The notes under the pieces are model-generated. The model was not told the origin of the DNA, made no database searches, and worked only from the letters and a program-made list of their open reading frames with translations. The translations under genes were made by a program, and so were the position numbers. This document shows positions 16,457 through 25,309 of a DNA stretch of 64,000 nt, one piece after another. The DNA comes from Phycisphaerae bacterium (GTDB lineage: Bacteria; Planctomycetota; Phycisphaerae; JAJVII01), in contig JAJVII010000025.1 in assembly GCA_022072085.1 (NCBI GenBank), positions 18,811 through 82,810 on the forward strand. The letters are read 5' to 3'. The stretch's first letter is position 1. Each line of letters starts with the position of its first letter.

Positions 16457-17284
16457 TCATCGTCGCCAATTCTGTCGAAACTGTTCCGGGCTCTGGCCCG
16501 TCTCTCGGCGAAAGGCCCGGGCGAAGTAGTTGGGATCGGCAAAGCCGCTCTGGTAGGCGATGTCCCGGACCAGGTTGTCGCTGTCCAGCAGCAGGGACAT
16601 CGCTCGCTGCATTCGCAATGACATGAGGTATTTCTTCGGCGGCATTCCGTGGGCGCGCCGGAACCGGCGCGAAAGCAGACTGCGGTGAACGCCCATCTCG
16701 CGGGCCAAGCCGCGAATGCTGAAGTCCGGGTCGGCCAGTCGACGGGACATCTGGTCGCGTGCGTCGGCCTCACCTGGGAACTCCAGCTCGGCAGCGCTTA
16801 GCTGGCAGCCGTGGGCCGCTCTGGAGAGAATCGCGAAGGCGGTCTGCGCGGCAGCGACCTCGGCCGGGAGACTGACATCCTGAAGTTCGCCGGTCAGCCG
16901 ATCGAACAGATCGACCGGAGGCGGACCTGCGTCCTTCGGGGAGGAGCCGGCCAGGCCAAACGAGGCCACCATTGCGTCGGCCAAAGGGCCGTCCATGGTG
17001 TACCAGAAGTAGCGGGCCCCCTCTCGGCCAGAGGAAGCGCTTTGCGTGCTGCCGCTGGGATAGACGAAGACCTGATTGGCTGTGACTTGAACTACTCCTC
17101 GCCCCCCGCCGAACAGGATTGTCCCGGCTTGGCACCAACTCAGCTCGACAAACGGCTTAACCGCGGCCCTGTCGATCCGCTGATTCGGGCCGAATTCGTA
17201 GTAGCCGACAGATCTGGCTCCCAGCGGTGTGGCCAGTCGGGGCTCCCGAGATGTTCTGAACTGGTTTCGCCTTACACTGGTCAT
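16457..17284 (-). CDS. AraC/XylS-family transcriptional regulator
   Basis: The protein has about 275 residues from the ATG at 17284 (a GTG two codons upstream is possible). The N-terminal half is a cupin-like AraC ligand-binding domain (VELSWCQAGTILF, VFVYPSGST). The C-terminal half has two helix-turn-helix motifs: FSIRGLAREMGVHRSLLSRR and VRDIAYQSGFADPNYFARAF, followed by the classical GQSPEQFR end. It is divergent from the DegT-type aminotransferase gene with a fairly AT-rich 110-bp spacer between them, so control of that operon by a sugar or sugar-like ligand is plausible. No operator could be assigned. Confidence 0.92.
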   Translation of the reverse strand: MTSVRRNQFRTSREPRLATPLGARSVGYYEFGPNQRIDRAAVKPFVELSWCQAGTILFGGGRGVVQVTANQVFVYPSGSTQSASSGREGARYFWYTMDGPLADAMVASFGLAGSSPKDAGPPPVDLFDRLTGELQDVSLPAEVAAAQTAFAILSRAAHGCQLSAAELEFPGEADARDQMSRRLADPDFSIRGLAREMGVHRSLLSRRFRRAHGMPPKKYLMSLRMQRAMSLLLDSDNLVRDIAYQSGFADPNYFARAFRRETGQSPEQFRQNWRR

Positions 17285-17394
17285 CGGCACAAAAGTCTAG
17301 ACGAAGTCACATCATTCCTGTTTTCCTTCCTGATTATTGAGATATTCTACAGAAATGGCAATCTAAAAAGTCCATCCATGAAAGGCGCCTACAC

Positions 17395-18690
17395 ATGGAA
17401 ACCAGTCAGCCGCAGCCCGCTGCCGCAACCGTCCCGTCCGCCACGACCACAGAGGCTCCGGTCTTCGTCCAGACTGCAGACGCCGTCCAGGAGTTGGATC
17501 GTTGGGAGCAGGTGGGAGAAGAAGAGGCGCGCATGGTCTATGAAATGACCTTGCGCAACGAGTTGTCCGGCGGAACGCCCGTTGTGCGACAGTTCGAGGC
17601 CGAGTGGCGGCGTTTGACCGGGCTGAAGTTCGCCCTGACCACCGTCAACGGCACTTCCGCGTTGTACAGTGCCCTGTTCGGCCTGGGCGTCGGGCCTGGC
17701 GATGAGGTCATCTGCCCGGACTACACGTGGATTTGCACGGTCTCGCCGGCCCCGCTGCTGGGCGCCGCCCCGGTGTTCGCCGAGAGCGACCCGCGTACCA
17801 TGATGATCGACCCCGACGACATCGCCCGGCGCATCACTCCCCGAACCAAGGCGATCATCGTCGTCCACCTGTGGGGCTGGGTGTGCGACATGGACCGGAT
17901 AGTGGCCGTCGCTCGCAAGGCCGGTGTGCCGGTCATCGAGGACTGCTCGCACAGCCACGGGGCAACCTATAGGGGCAAGCCGGTCGGCAGCATCGGCGAC
18001 GTCGGCTGCTGGTCCCTGCAGGGCACCAAGCCGGTCAGCGCCGGAGAAGGCGGAGTGCTGGCTACCGACGACGTGGATGTCTTCGAGCGGGCCTGCTTGG
18101 TTGGCCAAGTCAACCGCATCAAAGGCGTCGACCTGGTGACCACGCGGTACCGGGACCTTCAACCGCTGGGCACGGGCATGAAGTTCCGTGCTCACCCGCT
18201 GGGCATCGGCATCGCCAGCGTACAGTTGGCAAAGCTGCCCGAGTTGAACCGCCGGCGCGGAGCCTACGTCGAACGGATCGAGGCCGGGTTGGCCGACGTG
18301 GCGGCCCTGGAGCCGATACCAACCTCGCCGGGCTCGCAGCGCGGGGGATTCTATGGGTTCCCGGTGCGTTTCCGAAGCGAACGGGTTGGCGGGGCATCGA
18401 CTGCCGACTACATCAAGGCCTGCGCCGGCCGTGGGCTGAAGGTTGGCGCAAGCGTCTACCCGGCCCTGCACACCCTGCCCTACTTCGCCAAGGGTTTCGA
18501 CCTGTTCACCGGCGGACGCGGCCCGCTGGTCGACGGCTGGCGGGGCTACAAACCCGGAGACTTCCCGGCCACCCGGAAACTGCTGACCGAGCTGTTGTTC
18601 CTGCCGGTGCTGTCCGACCCGGTTGACGGGGCAGCCGAGAAGATACTGGGCATCCTGGCTGACGCATCGGCCGCGGTGAGCAAGCTATGA
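17395..18690 (+). CDS. DegT/DnrJ/EryC1/StrS-family PLP aminotransferase
   Basis: The protein has 431 residues. It belongs to the sugar aminotransferase/dehydratase family that acts on nucleotide-linked keto-sugars or related cyclitols. The pyridoxal phosphate lysine is Lys212 in LQGTKPVSAGEGG; Asp183 (IEDCSHSHGA) contacts the cofactor, and NGTSALYSAL (85-94) is the phosphate-binding region. The first 35 residues are a Pro/Thr-rich extension of doubtful relevance, and an in-frame ATG at 17533 is too deep to be the start. The stop overlaps the start of the next gene (ATGA), so they are probably cotranscribed. The substrate cannot be told from the sequence. Confidence 0.88.
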   Translation: METSQPQPAAATVPSATTTEAPVFVQTADAVQELDRWEQVGEEEARMVYEMTLRNELSGGTPVVRQFEAEWRRLTGLKFALTTVNGTSALYSALFGLGVGPGDEVICPDYTWICTVSPAPLLGAAPVFAESDPRTMMIDPDDIARRITPRTKAIIVVHLWGWVCDMDRIVAVARKAGVPVIEDCSHSHGATYRGKPVGSIGDVGCWSLQGTKPVSAGEGGVLATDDVDVFERACLVGQVNRIKGVDLVTTRYRDLQPLGTGMKFRAHPLGIGIASVQLAKLPELNRRRGAYVERIEAGLADVAALEPIPTSPGSQRGGFYGFPVRFRSERVGGASTADYIKACAGRGLKVGASVYPALHTLPYFAKGFDLFTGGRGPLVDGWRGYKPGDFPATRKLLTELLFLPVLSDPVDGAAEKILGILADASAAVSKL

Positions 18691-19118
18691 CATCGCGCGA
18701 ACCAACGTTGGCGGCAATCCGGCACGAGCAGCCCGACCTCATGCCCATCCTCCTGCGGACGGTGGCCGCGTTCGGGCCCATACAGTCCCAATGGTTAGCT
18801 CATGGCAGGCGCATCGACCATCGCCTCTCACTGGGCATTGAAGACAAGGTGACTATGGACATCAGCCCGCAATCGCACCCCGACGTGACCGTCCGCGAGT
18901 GGTCCGACGACGAAGGACTCCGCCACAGGCTGGCCTGTGGGCAATGCCGGACGCCGGCTGGCCCAGTGCGAATGCGCTGCCGATGCACGCAAGACTGCCA
19001 GTATGAGACCGGCCTGTCGCCGCTGGCCGACGAGAACGTCTCTTGTGGCGTCGAGTTGCTGGTCAAGGGCCGCGACGACCTGCCGCGTCTGGCTGAGATT
19101 AGCGAGGATGAGACATGA
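18687..19118 (+). pseudogene. N-terminal fragment of a uroporphyrinogen decarboxylase-family protein
   Basis: The 143-codon frame begins MTSREPTLAAIRHEQPDLMP, the typical first helix of URO-D-family proteins, and continues with HPDVTVREWSDDEG, TPAGPVRM and the VKGRDDLPRLAEI segment normally found near residue 130. A full protein would be 340-400 residues; here it ends at 143 and overlaps the next start by ATGA. It is thus missing the whole C-terminal barrel. It could be a decayed gene kept for translational coupling, or a real short protein. A full-length paralogue lies at 22441-23547. Confidence 0.65.
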
Positions 19119-19933
19119 CGGCAAAGCCTAGACGGACCAGCGGACACGATAGGGAAGATGCTCGCAACATAGGCAAGCGACCGCAATCTCTCACGTGGCC
19201 GCACGGGGCACTGGCGGCTGTGTCGTTGACCTTCGACGACGCCCGGGTATCGCAGGTGGATGCGGGACTGCCGGTGCTGGACCGGTACGGCATCAGGGCC
19301 ACTTTCTATGTGTCGGTCGGCAGCGCATTGCGCGAGCGGCTAGCCCAGTGGAAGCAGGCGAAAGCGAACGGTCACGAGATCGGCAACCACACCATGACCC
19401 ACCCCTGCACGGGTAACTACCCCTGGACGCGGGGCAATGCGCTTGAGGACTTCTGGCTGGAGCGCATGGAGTGCGAACTCGACGAGGCCAGTCTTCGGAT
19501 CGAGCGGATGTTTGGCGAGAAGCCGCTGACGTTTGCCTATCCCTGCGGCCAGACTTTTGTAGGCCGGGGGCGTCGGGCGAGAAGCTATGTTCCGCTCGTG
19601 GCCCGGCGTTTTCTCGTCGGCCGAGGATGGGGAGGGACAACGCCGCACGATCCTGCGCGGGGAGACTTGGCTCAAGCGTGGTCGATTGCGATGGATGGAA
19701 AGACGTTCACGCAACTCAGGGCTGAGATCGAACGGGCGGCGACACGAGGCGCATGGCTGATCCTGGTCGGCCACGAGGTCGGGCGCCGCGGCGACACGCC
19801 GTACCACACCACATCACGGCACACATTGGCCCGGTTGTGCCGCCATCTTCGGGACGCCCGGCAAGAGCTTTGGGTCGATACGGTGGCGGCCGTGGGAGCG
19901 TTTATCGAAGCAGGCCAGCCAGCGGTTCGGTGA
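19115..19933 (+). CDS. Polysaccharide deacetylase (NodB/CE4 domain)
   Basis: The protein has 272 residues. The NodB homology domain is evident: SLTFDDAR (Asp41, Asp42), the zinc motif H92-TMT-H96 in IGNHTMTHP, and FAYPCGQTF. CE4 enzymes remove acetyl groups from chitin-like, peptidoglycan or exopolysaccharide chains with a metal. No signal peptide is visible, so action on a cytoplasmic or lipid-linked sugar is possible; a start further downstream would not add one. It overlaps the preceding fragment by four bases and seems to be in one transcript with the DegT aminotransferase, consistent with amino-sugar metabolism or glycan tailoring. Confidence 0.85.
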   Translation: MTAKPRRTSGHDREDARNIGKRPQSLTWPHGALAAVSLTFDDARVSQVDAGLPVLDRYGIRATFYVSVGSALRERLAQWKQAKANGHEIGNHTMTHPCTGNYPWTRGNALEDFWLERMECELDEASLRIERMFGEKPLTFAYPCGQTFVGRGRRARSYVPLVARRFLVGRGWGGTTPHDPARGDLAQAWSIAMDGKTFTQLRAEIERAATRGAWLILVGHEVGRRGDTPYHTTSRHTLARLCRHLRDARQELWVDTVAAVGAFIEAGQPAVR

Positions 19934-20197
19934 ATCCAACGATCATGCCGCTTGAACGGGCTGCCTTGCTCATCGCCGATTCCTTTCGCTTGTCAGCCGG
20001 CCGGACGTGCCATCAGGGCGATGATTACCCACCGGCCAGGCGCGTGTCAATGCGTATCAGCCCGTGCAGCACGCCGCCGCGCCGGTCGGCGGTTGCGGGC
20101 TACCCATTTCAATTCCCAGCCGGGCGGGTGTAGACTCTCTGCCAGCCGGGCCGCCGGGCTCGGCCGGTCAGCCGGGATGAACACGGGAGCCTCGCAC

Positions 20198-21280
20198 ATG
20201 AGCACGGCAGCGGAGCAGGCGTCGGGGCAGAAGACCGTTCGCATCGGCCTGGTCGGCGTGGGCAACATGGGACAGGCCGCCCATCTGCGGAACTACGCCG
20301 CCATCGACGGCTGCCAGGTCGTCGCGCTGGCCGAGATCCGGCCGCAACTCGCCCGCGCCGTCGCCGACCGTTTCGGCGTGCCGCGCGTCTACGCGTCGCA
20401 CGAGGAGATGCTGGCGAAGGAGCAACTGAACGGGCTGGTTGCCAGCCAGCCCTTCCACCGCCACGCCGCCCTGCTGCCCGAGCTTTACCCGCACGTGAAG
20501 TTCCTCTTCACCGAAAAGCCCCTGGCGATCTCCGTCGCCGCCGGGCAGAAGCTGGCCGACCTCGCCCGCGACGCCGGCTGCACGCACATGGTCGGCTACC
20601 ACAAGCGCTCCGACCCGGCCGTCGAATACGCCCGCGGCATCATCGACGAATGGAAGACCTCCGGCCGCATGGGCCGCATGAAGTATGTCCGCATCCTCAT
20701 GCCGGCCGGCGACTGGATCGCCGAGGGCTTCCTCGGCCTGGTCCGCGGCGAGAAGGCCGTCGGCGGCCTGCCCGGCGAGCCGCCACCGGCCGACATGGAC
20801 GAAGCCACCGCCAAGGAATACGTCGCGTTCGTGAACTACTACATCCACCAGGTGAACCTGATGCGCCACCTGCTGGGCGAGCCGTACCGCGCGACCTTCG
20901 CCGACGCCAGCGGCGTGCTGCTGGCGGTCCGGGGCGAGTCCGGCACGTGCGGCGTGATCGAGATGTCCCCCTACCGCACGACGGTCGAGTGGGAGGAGTC
21001 GGCGCTGGTGGCGTTCGAGAAGGGGTATGTGAAGATCGAACTGCCCGCCCCGCTGGCCGTCAACCGCTGCGGCCGCGTCGAGGTCTACGCCGACCCCGGC
21101 GACGGCCAGCCGCCGCTGCGCACCACCCCCACGCTGCCGTGGGTCCACGCGATGCGCAACCAGGCGATCCACTTCGTGAACGTCTGCCGCGGCCGGGAGA
21201 CCCCGCCCTGCGACGCAGCCGAGGCCGTCGAGGACCTCCGCGTCGCCCGCGACTACATCCGGCTGCGCTACGGCAAGTGA
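20198..21280 (+). CDS. Gfo/Idh/MocA-family oxidoreductase
   Basis: The protein has 360 residues from the ATG at 20198, chosen because GGGAG lies nine bases upstream; an in-frame ATG at 20177 would add seven residues. The N-terminal Rossmann fold has RIGLVGVGNMG (15-25) for NAD(P). FLFTEKPLAI carries the conserved EKP active-site lysine, and NYYIHQVNLMRHLLG resembles the catalytic His region. Members oxidise or reduce sugars and inositols; the substrate here is unknown. It is followed 45 bp later by an FG-GAP gene on the same strand. The 264 bp before it contain no recognisable gene. Confidence 0.88.
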   Translation: MSTAAEQASGQKTVRIGLVGVGNMGQAAHLRNYAAIDGCQVVALAEIRPQLARAVADRFGVPRVYASHEEMLAKEQLNGLVASQPFHRHAALLPELYPHVKFLFTEKPLAISVAAGQKLADLARDAGCTHMVGYHKRSDPAVEYARGIIDEWKTSGRMGRMKYVRILMPAGDWIAEGFLGLVRGEKAVGGLPGEPPPADMDEATAKEYVAFVNYYIHQVNLMRHLLGEPYRATFADASGVLLAVRGESGTCGVIEMSPYRTTVEWEESALVAFEKGYVKIELPAPLAVNRCGRVEVYADPGDGQPPLRTTPTLPWVHAMRNQAIHFVNVCRGRETPPCDAAEAVEDLRVARDYIRLRYGK

Positions 21281-21325
21281 ACGCGAGCCCGCGTGGCAAT
21301 CGAGATAGATTCTAAAGGAGCCCCC

Positions 21326-22428
21326 ATGCCACCCGTCCGCTTCCAGAAGATCCTGATCTCCGACGAACGCTACGAATCAGCCGGCGTCTTCGACGTGAAC
21401 AATGACGGCGTGCTCGACATCGTCAGCGGGGCGTACTGGTATCCGGGCCCGCGGTTCGACCGCAAGTGCAAGATCGGGCCCGTGCGAGCCGAAGGCGAAT
21501 ACTACGACGACTTCTCCACCGTCCCGATGGACATCAACGGCGACGGCTATCTCGACTTCGTCACCGGCGGCTGGTGGGGCAACTCGATCCGCTGGCGCGA
21601 GAACCCCAGGGCGACCCGGGCAAGCCCTGGACCGAGCACGTCATCGCCGAATGCGGCAACGTCGAGACCACGCGGGCATGGGACGTCGACGGCGACGGGG
21701 AACTGGAGATCGTGCCCAACACGCCCGGCGGGCCGCTGCGGTACTACAAGCTCGTCCGCGACGCCGCCGGCAAAGGGACGGGCCGATTCACCGAGCACGT
21801 CGTGCTCGACGGCAAGAGCGGCCACGGGTTCGGCTTCGGCGACATCAACGGCGACGGCCGTGGCGACTTCGTGCTGGCCAAGGGCTGGGTCGAGGCGCCC
21901 GAGGACCGCGTCGCCGGCCGGTGGACCTTCCACCCCGAGTTCGACCTGGGCAGCGCGAGCTGCCCCGTGCTGGTCGTCGACGTGAACGGCGACGGGCTGA
22001 ACGACCTGATCGTCGGCCAGTCCCACGCCTACGGGCTGGACTGGTGGGAGCAGCGGCTGGTCGGCGGGCGGCGGACGTGGATCAAGCACCCCATCGACCC
22101 GGTCAACAGCCAGTATCACGACCTCTGGTGGGTGGACATCGACGGCGACGGGGCGTGCGAGCTGGTCACCGGCAAACGCTACCGCGCCCACTGCGGCCGC
22201 GACCCGGGCGGCTACGACCCGGTCGGCCTCTACTATTTCAAGTGGACCGGCGAGGGCTTCGCCAAGCAGGTGATCGACTACGGGCCGGCCCGCGTCGCGA
22301 CCGGCTGCGGCATCAGCTTCCAGGTCGTCGACATCGACGGCGACGGCCGGCCCGACATCGTCGCCCCGGGCAAGGACGGCCTCTACCTGTTCCGCAACCT
22401 GGGCGTCGCCCAGCCGATGGGCGACTGA
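21326..22428 (+). pseudogene. FG-GAP/VCBS-repeat protein, frameshifted
   Basis: The gene starts at an ATG with AAAGGAG five bases upstream and encodes an FG-GAP seven-bladed propeller. Seven calcium-binding loops are spread over two frames: DVNNDGVLDIV and DINGDGYLDFV in the first frame, then DVDGDGELEIV, DINGDGRGDFV, DVNGDGLNDLI, DIDGDGACELV and DIDGDGRPDIV in the next. The frame changes at about 21604-21612, where ...GENP continues as GDPGKPWTEHV only if one base is added (CCCCAGGGCGA). A one-base deletion or sequencing error explains this. No signal peptide is seen at the start. The right frame ends with TGA 12 bp before the URO-D-family gene. Confidence 0.85.
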
Positions 22429-22440
22429 GGTGCTTCGCCA

Positions 22441-23547
22441 GTGACGCCGCGCGAGCGACTCATCAGGACGCTTCTCTGCCAGCCGACCGACCGCGCACCG
22501 ATGCCGGCGTGGCTGGGCTTCACCCCGTGGGGCCAGACGCTCGACCGCTGGCGGGCCGAGAGCGGCATCCCCGACTTGCAGGTGAGTACGTGCTTCGGCC
22601 TGGACCCGTGGTTCACTAAGGCGCCCGAGACTCTCGGCCCCTGGCCGCACTTTGAGGAAAAGGTCATCCGCCAGGACGGCGAGTTCATTGTCTCAATAGA
22701 CTATCGCGGCATCACCCGCCGCAACCGCCGCGACGGCGCGTCGATGCCCGAGTGGATCGACCACCCCGTCAAGACGTCCGCCGACTGGCAGCGATACAAG
22801 GGCGAGCGAATGCAGCCGCGCCTGGACGAACGGTTGGCCGGTCTGGACGCGTTCGTCGAGGGCCTGGGGGCGAATGACGCCGGCGTGCAGTTCGGAGGAT
22901 TCCCCTGGGGCGTCTTCGGCACCCCCCGCGACCTGCTCGGAGCCGAGGGGGTGCTGATGGCGTTCTACGACCAGCCGGACGTCGTCCGCGACATCATGGA
23001 GACGCACGTGTCGTTGTGGCTGGCCATGGCCGAACGCGTGGCGGCACGCGTTCAGATCGATTACTTCCACATCTGGGAAGACATGTCTGGGCGACAGGGC
23101 AGCCTGATCTCGCCGGCGATGATCGAAGCGTTCATGATGCCGCACTACGACCGCATCGCCGCGTTCGCCCGGCGTCACAACATCCGATTGATCGGCGTGG
23201 ACACTGACGGCCGGATGGACCAGATCGTCGCGGTGATGGCCCGCCACGGTGTGAATGTCTTCATGCCGTTCGAGGTGCAGGCGGGCAGCGACGTCGAGGA
23301 GTTCCGCCGGCAGTATCCAAACCTGGGCCTGGCCGACGGTCTGGACAAGCGCGTGCTGGCCGAGGGCTCGACGAAGGCGGCGATGCACTCCGAGTTGGAC
23401 CGGGCCGCCCGAATACTGGCCGGCGGCGGCTGGGTTCCGGGCTTCGACCACCTGATCCCCCCCGACGTGCCGTGGTCGAACTTCCTCTACTTCATGGAGA
23501 ACCTCAAGCGGCTCGTTGGCCTGTCGACACCGACGGGCAATTGCTAA
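22441..23547 (+). CDS. Uroporphyrinogen decarboxylase-family protein
   Basis: The protein has 368 residues from a GTG start with GAGG upstream. It opens with TPRERLIRTLLCQPTDRAP, the URO-D-family N-terminal helix, and later shows DYFHIWEDMSGRQGSLISP and GWVPGFDHLIPPDVPW, the closing region shared by URO-D and corrinoid-methyltransferase (MtaA/MtbA-like) proteins. In Planctomycetes this subgroup is numerous and rarely linked to haem synthesis, so a role in methyl transfer or an unrelated lyase-type reaction is open. Position directly after the FG-GAP gene and before the GH4 gene suggests one catabolic cluster. Confidence 0.85.
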   Translation: MTPRERLIRTLLCQPTDRAPMPAWLGFTPWGQTLDRWRAESGIPDLQVSTCFGLDPWFTKAPETLGPWPHFEEKVIRQDGEFIVSIDYRGITRRNRRDGASMPEWIDHPVKTSADWQRYKGERMQPRLDERLAGLDAFVEGLGANDAGVQFGGFPWGVFGTPRDLLGAEGVLMAFYDQPDVVRDIMETHVSLWLAMAERVAARVQIDYFHIWEDMSGRQGSLISPAMIEAFMMPHYDRIAAFARRHNIRLIGVDTDGRMDQIVAVMARHGVNVFMPFEVQAGSDVEEFRRQYPNLGLADGLDKRVLAEGSTKAAMHSELDRAARILAGGGWVPGFDHLIPPDVPWSNFLYFMENLKRLVGLSTPTGNC

Positions 23548-23694
23548 TGAAGGTCTTGCCCGCTGCCAGTCCCGCCGCCCGCCAGCGATCCCGTCCGCCG
23601 CCGCCCGGGCCGCTTGCGAGGGCGGGAGCGGCGGCACTATAATCGCCCCTCCCGCGGCAGCCGGCCGCATGTCACACGGGAGGCGCTTATAGTC

Positions 23695-25221
23695 ATGCCC
23701 GTCACCGTCGCCATCATCGGGGCCGGGAGCATCGGCTTTACACGCCGCCTGTTCCGCGACATCCTCAGCGTCCCGGAACTGGCCGACACGCACTTCGCCC
23801 TCACCGACATCAGCCGCCGCAACCTGGAGATGGTCGCGCAGCTCTGCCGCAAGGACATCCGCGGCAACCGCCTGTCCGCGACGGTGTCGCACACGACCGA
23901 CCGCCGCCGGGCCCTGGCCGGCGCCGACTTCGTCATCAACTGCACGCGGATCGGCGGGCTGGAGGCCTTCGCCCTGGACGTCGACATCCCGCTGAAGTAC
24001 GGCGTCGATCAGTGCGTCGGCGACACGCTCTGCGCCGGCGGGATCATGTACGGCCAGCGGAACATCCCCTGTATCCTCGATTTCTGCCGCGACATCCGCG
24101 AGGTGGCCGCCCGCGACGCCCTGTTGCTCAACTACGCCAACCCCAACGCGATGAACACCTGGGCCGCCAACGTGCACGGGCGGGTGAACACGATCGGCCT
24201 GTGCCACGGCGTCGCGGGCGGCCACCGCCAGATCGCCGAGGTCATCGAGCTGCTGGTCAACGACGGCCGCAAGCCCGGCTCGCCCGGGTTCACGCCGGTG
24301 ACCGCGAAGGACGTTCACATCATCTGCGCGGGCATCAACCACCAGACGTGGTACGTCCAGGTCCGCTACCGCGGCCGGGACTGGACCGGGCGGCTGCTCG
24401 AGGGCTTCCGCCGCCACCCCGTCTTCCGCCGCACCGAGAAGGTCCGCATCGACGTGCTGTCTCGCTTCGGCTACTACAGCACCGAGAGCAACGGCCACCT
24501 CTCGGAATACGTGGCGTGGTATCGCAAGCGCCCGCGCGAGATCCGCCGCTGGATCGACCTGTCGCGCTGGATCAACGGCGAGACCGGCGGCTACCTCCGC
24601 GTCTGCACCGAGGGACGCAACTGGTTCCGCACGGACTTCCCCAACTGGCTCAAGGCCGAGGACCGGCCCATCGGCCCGGACGACCGCAGCGGCGAGCACG
24701 GGAGTTGGATCATCGAGTCGCTGGTGACCGGGCGCGTCTATCGCGGCCACTTCAACGTCGTCAACAACGGCTGCATCGCGAACCTGCCGGCCGACGCGAT
24801 CGTCGAGGTTCCCGGCTACGTCGACGCCAACGGCGTGTCGATCCCGCGGGTGGGCAACCTGCCGCTGGGGTGCGCCGCGGTGTGCAACGCGTCGATCACC
24901 GTGCAGCGGCTGGCCGTCGAGGCGGCTGTCCGCGGCGACGTCGGGCTGCTCAAGCAGGCGATGATGATGGACCCGCTGGTCGGGGCGGCCTGCGACCCGA
25001 ACGAGATTTCGCAGATGACCGACGAGATGCTCGTGGCCCAGCGGAAGTGGCTGCCGCAGTACGCCGGGGCGATCGCCGCCGCCCGCCGACGCCTGGCGAC
25101 GGAGAAGCCGCTGGGCCGTCATAGCGGCCGCGGCGCCGCACGCCTGCCCACGCGGACCGTCGGCCAGATGAAGCGCACCAGCGGGCAGGCCCGCCGCAAC
25201 GCCGCCGCCGCGGACAAGTAA
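23695..25221 (+). CDS. Glycoside hydrolase family 4 (alpha-glucosidase/alpha-galactosidase-like)
   Basis: The protein has 508 residues with GGGAGG eleven bases before the ATG. GH4 enzymes use NAD+ and a divalent metal to cleave glycosides by transient oxidation. Visible motifs are the Rossmann GAGSIGF (9-15), VGDTLCAGGIMYG (108-120), NYANPNAMN (146-154), the metal/NAD-contact Cys170-His171 (LCHGVAGG) and GINHQTW with His216. The C-terminal 35 residues are basic and low in complexity. It is closest in motif order to the alpha-galacturonidase/alpha-glucosidase subgroup (MelA/LplD), but which sugar it takes cannot be stated. Confidence 0.88.
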   Translation: MPVTVAIIGAGSIGFTRRLFRDILSVPELADTHFALTDISRRNLEMVAQLCRKDIRGNRLSATVSHTTDRRRALAGADFVINCTRIGGLEAFALDVDIPLKYGVDQCVGDTLCAGGIMYGQRNIPCILDFCRDIREVAARDALLLNYANPNAMNTWAANVHGRVNTIGLCHGVAGGHRQIAEVIELLVNDGRKPGSPGFTPVTAKDVHIICAGINHQTWYVQVRYRGRDWTGRLLEGFRRHPVFRRTEKVRIDVLSRFGYYSTESNGHLSEYVAWYRKRPREIRRWIDLSRWINGETGGYLRVCTEGRNWFRTDFPNWLKAEDRPIGPDDRSGEHGSWIIESLVTGRVYRGHFNVVNNGCIANLPADAIVEVPGYVDANGVSIPRVGNLPLGCAAVCNASITVQRLAVEAAVRGDVGLLKQAMMMDPLVGAACDPNEISQMTDEMLVAQRKWLPQYAGAIAAARRRLATEKPLGRHSGRGAARLPTRTVGQMKRTSGQARRNAAAADK

Positions 25222-25309
25222 GAGTCCGCGACTGCATCCCGTCGGCCCGTGAAATGGGCCCCGGGCGACGGCCGGACCGCGGCATCGGGCTCTGTCTGGG
25301 GCAGCCGGT

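Noticed and set aside
17295..17394. Promoter TTGAGA-N17-AATCTA between AraC and DegT genes
   Set aside because: The -10 element is too weak to claim.
22693..25122. 809-codon minus frame opposite the URO-D and GH4 genes
   Set aside because: No motifs, shadow composition, and both real genes on the other strand have clear family signatures.
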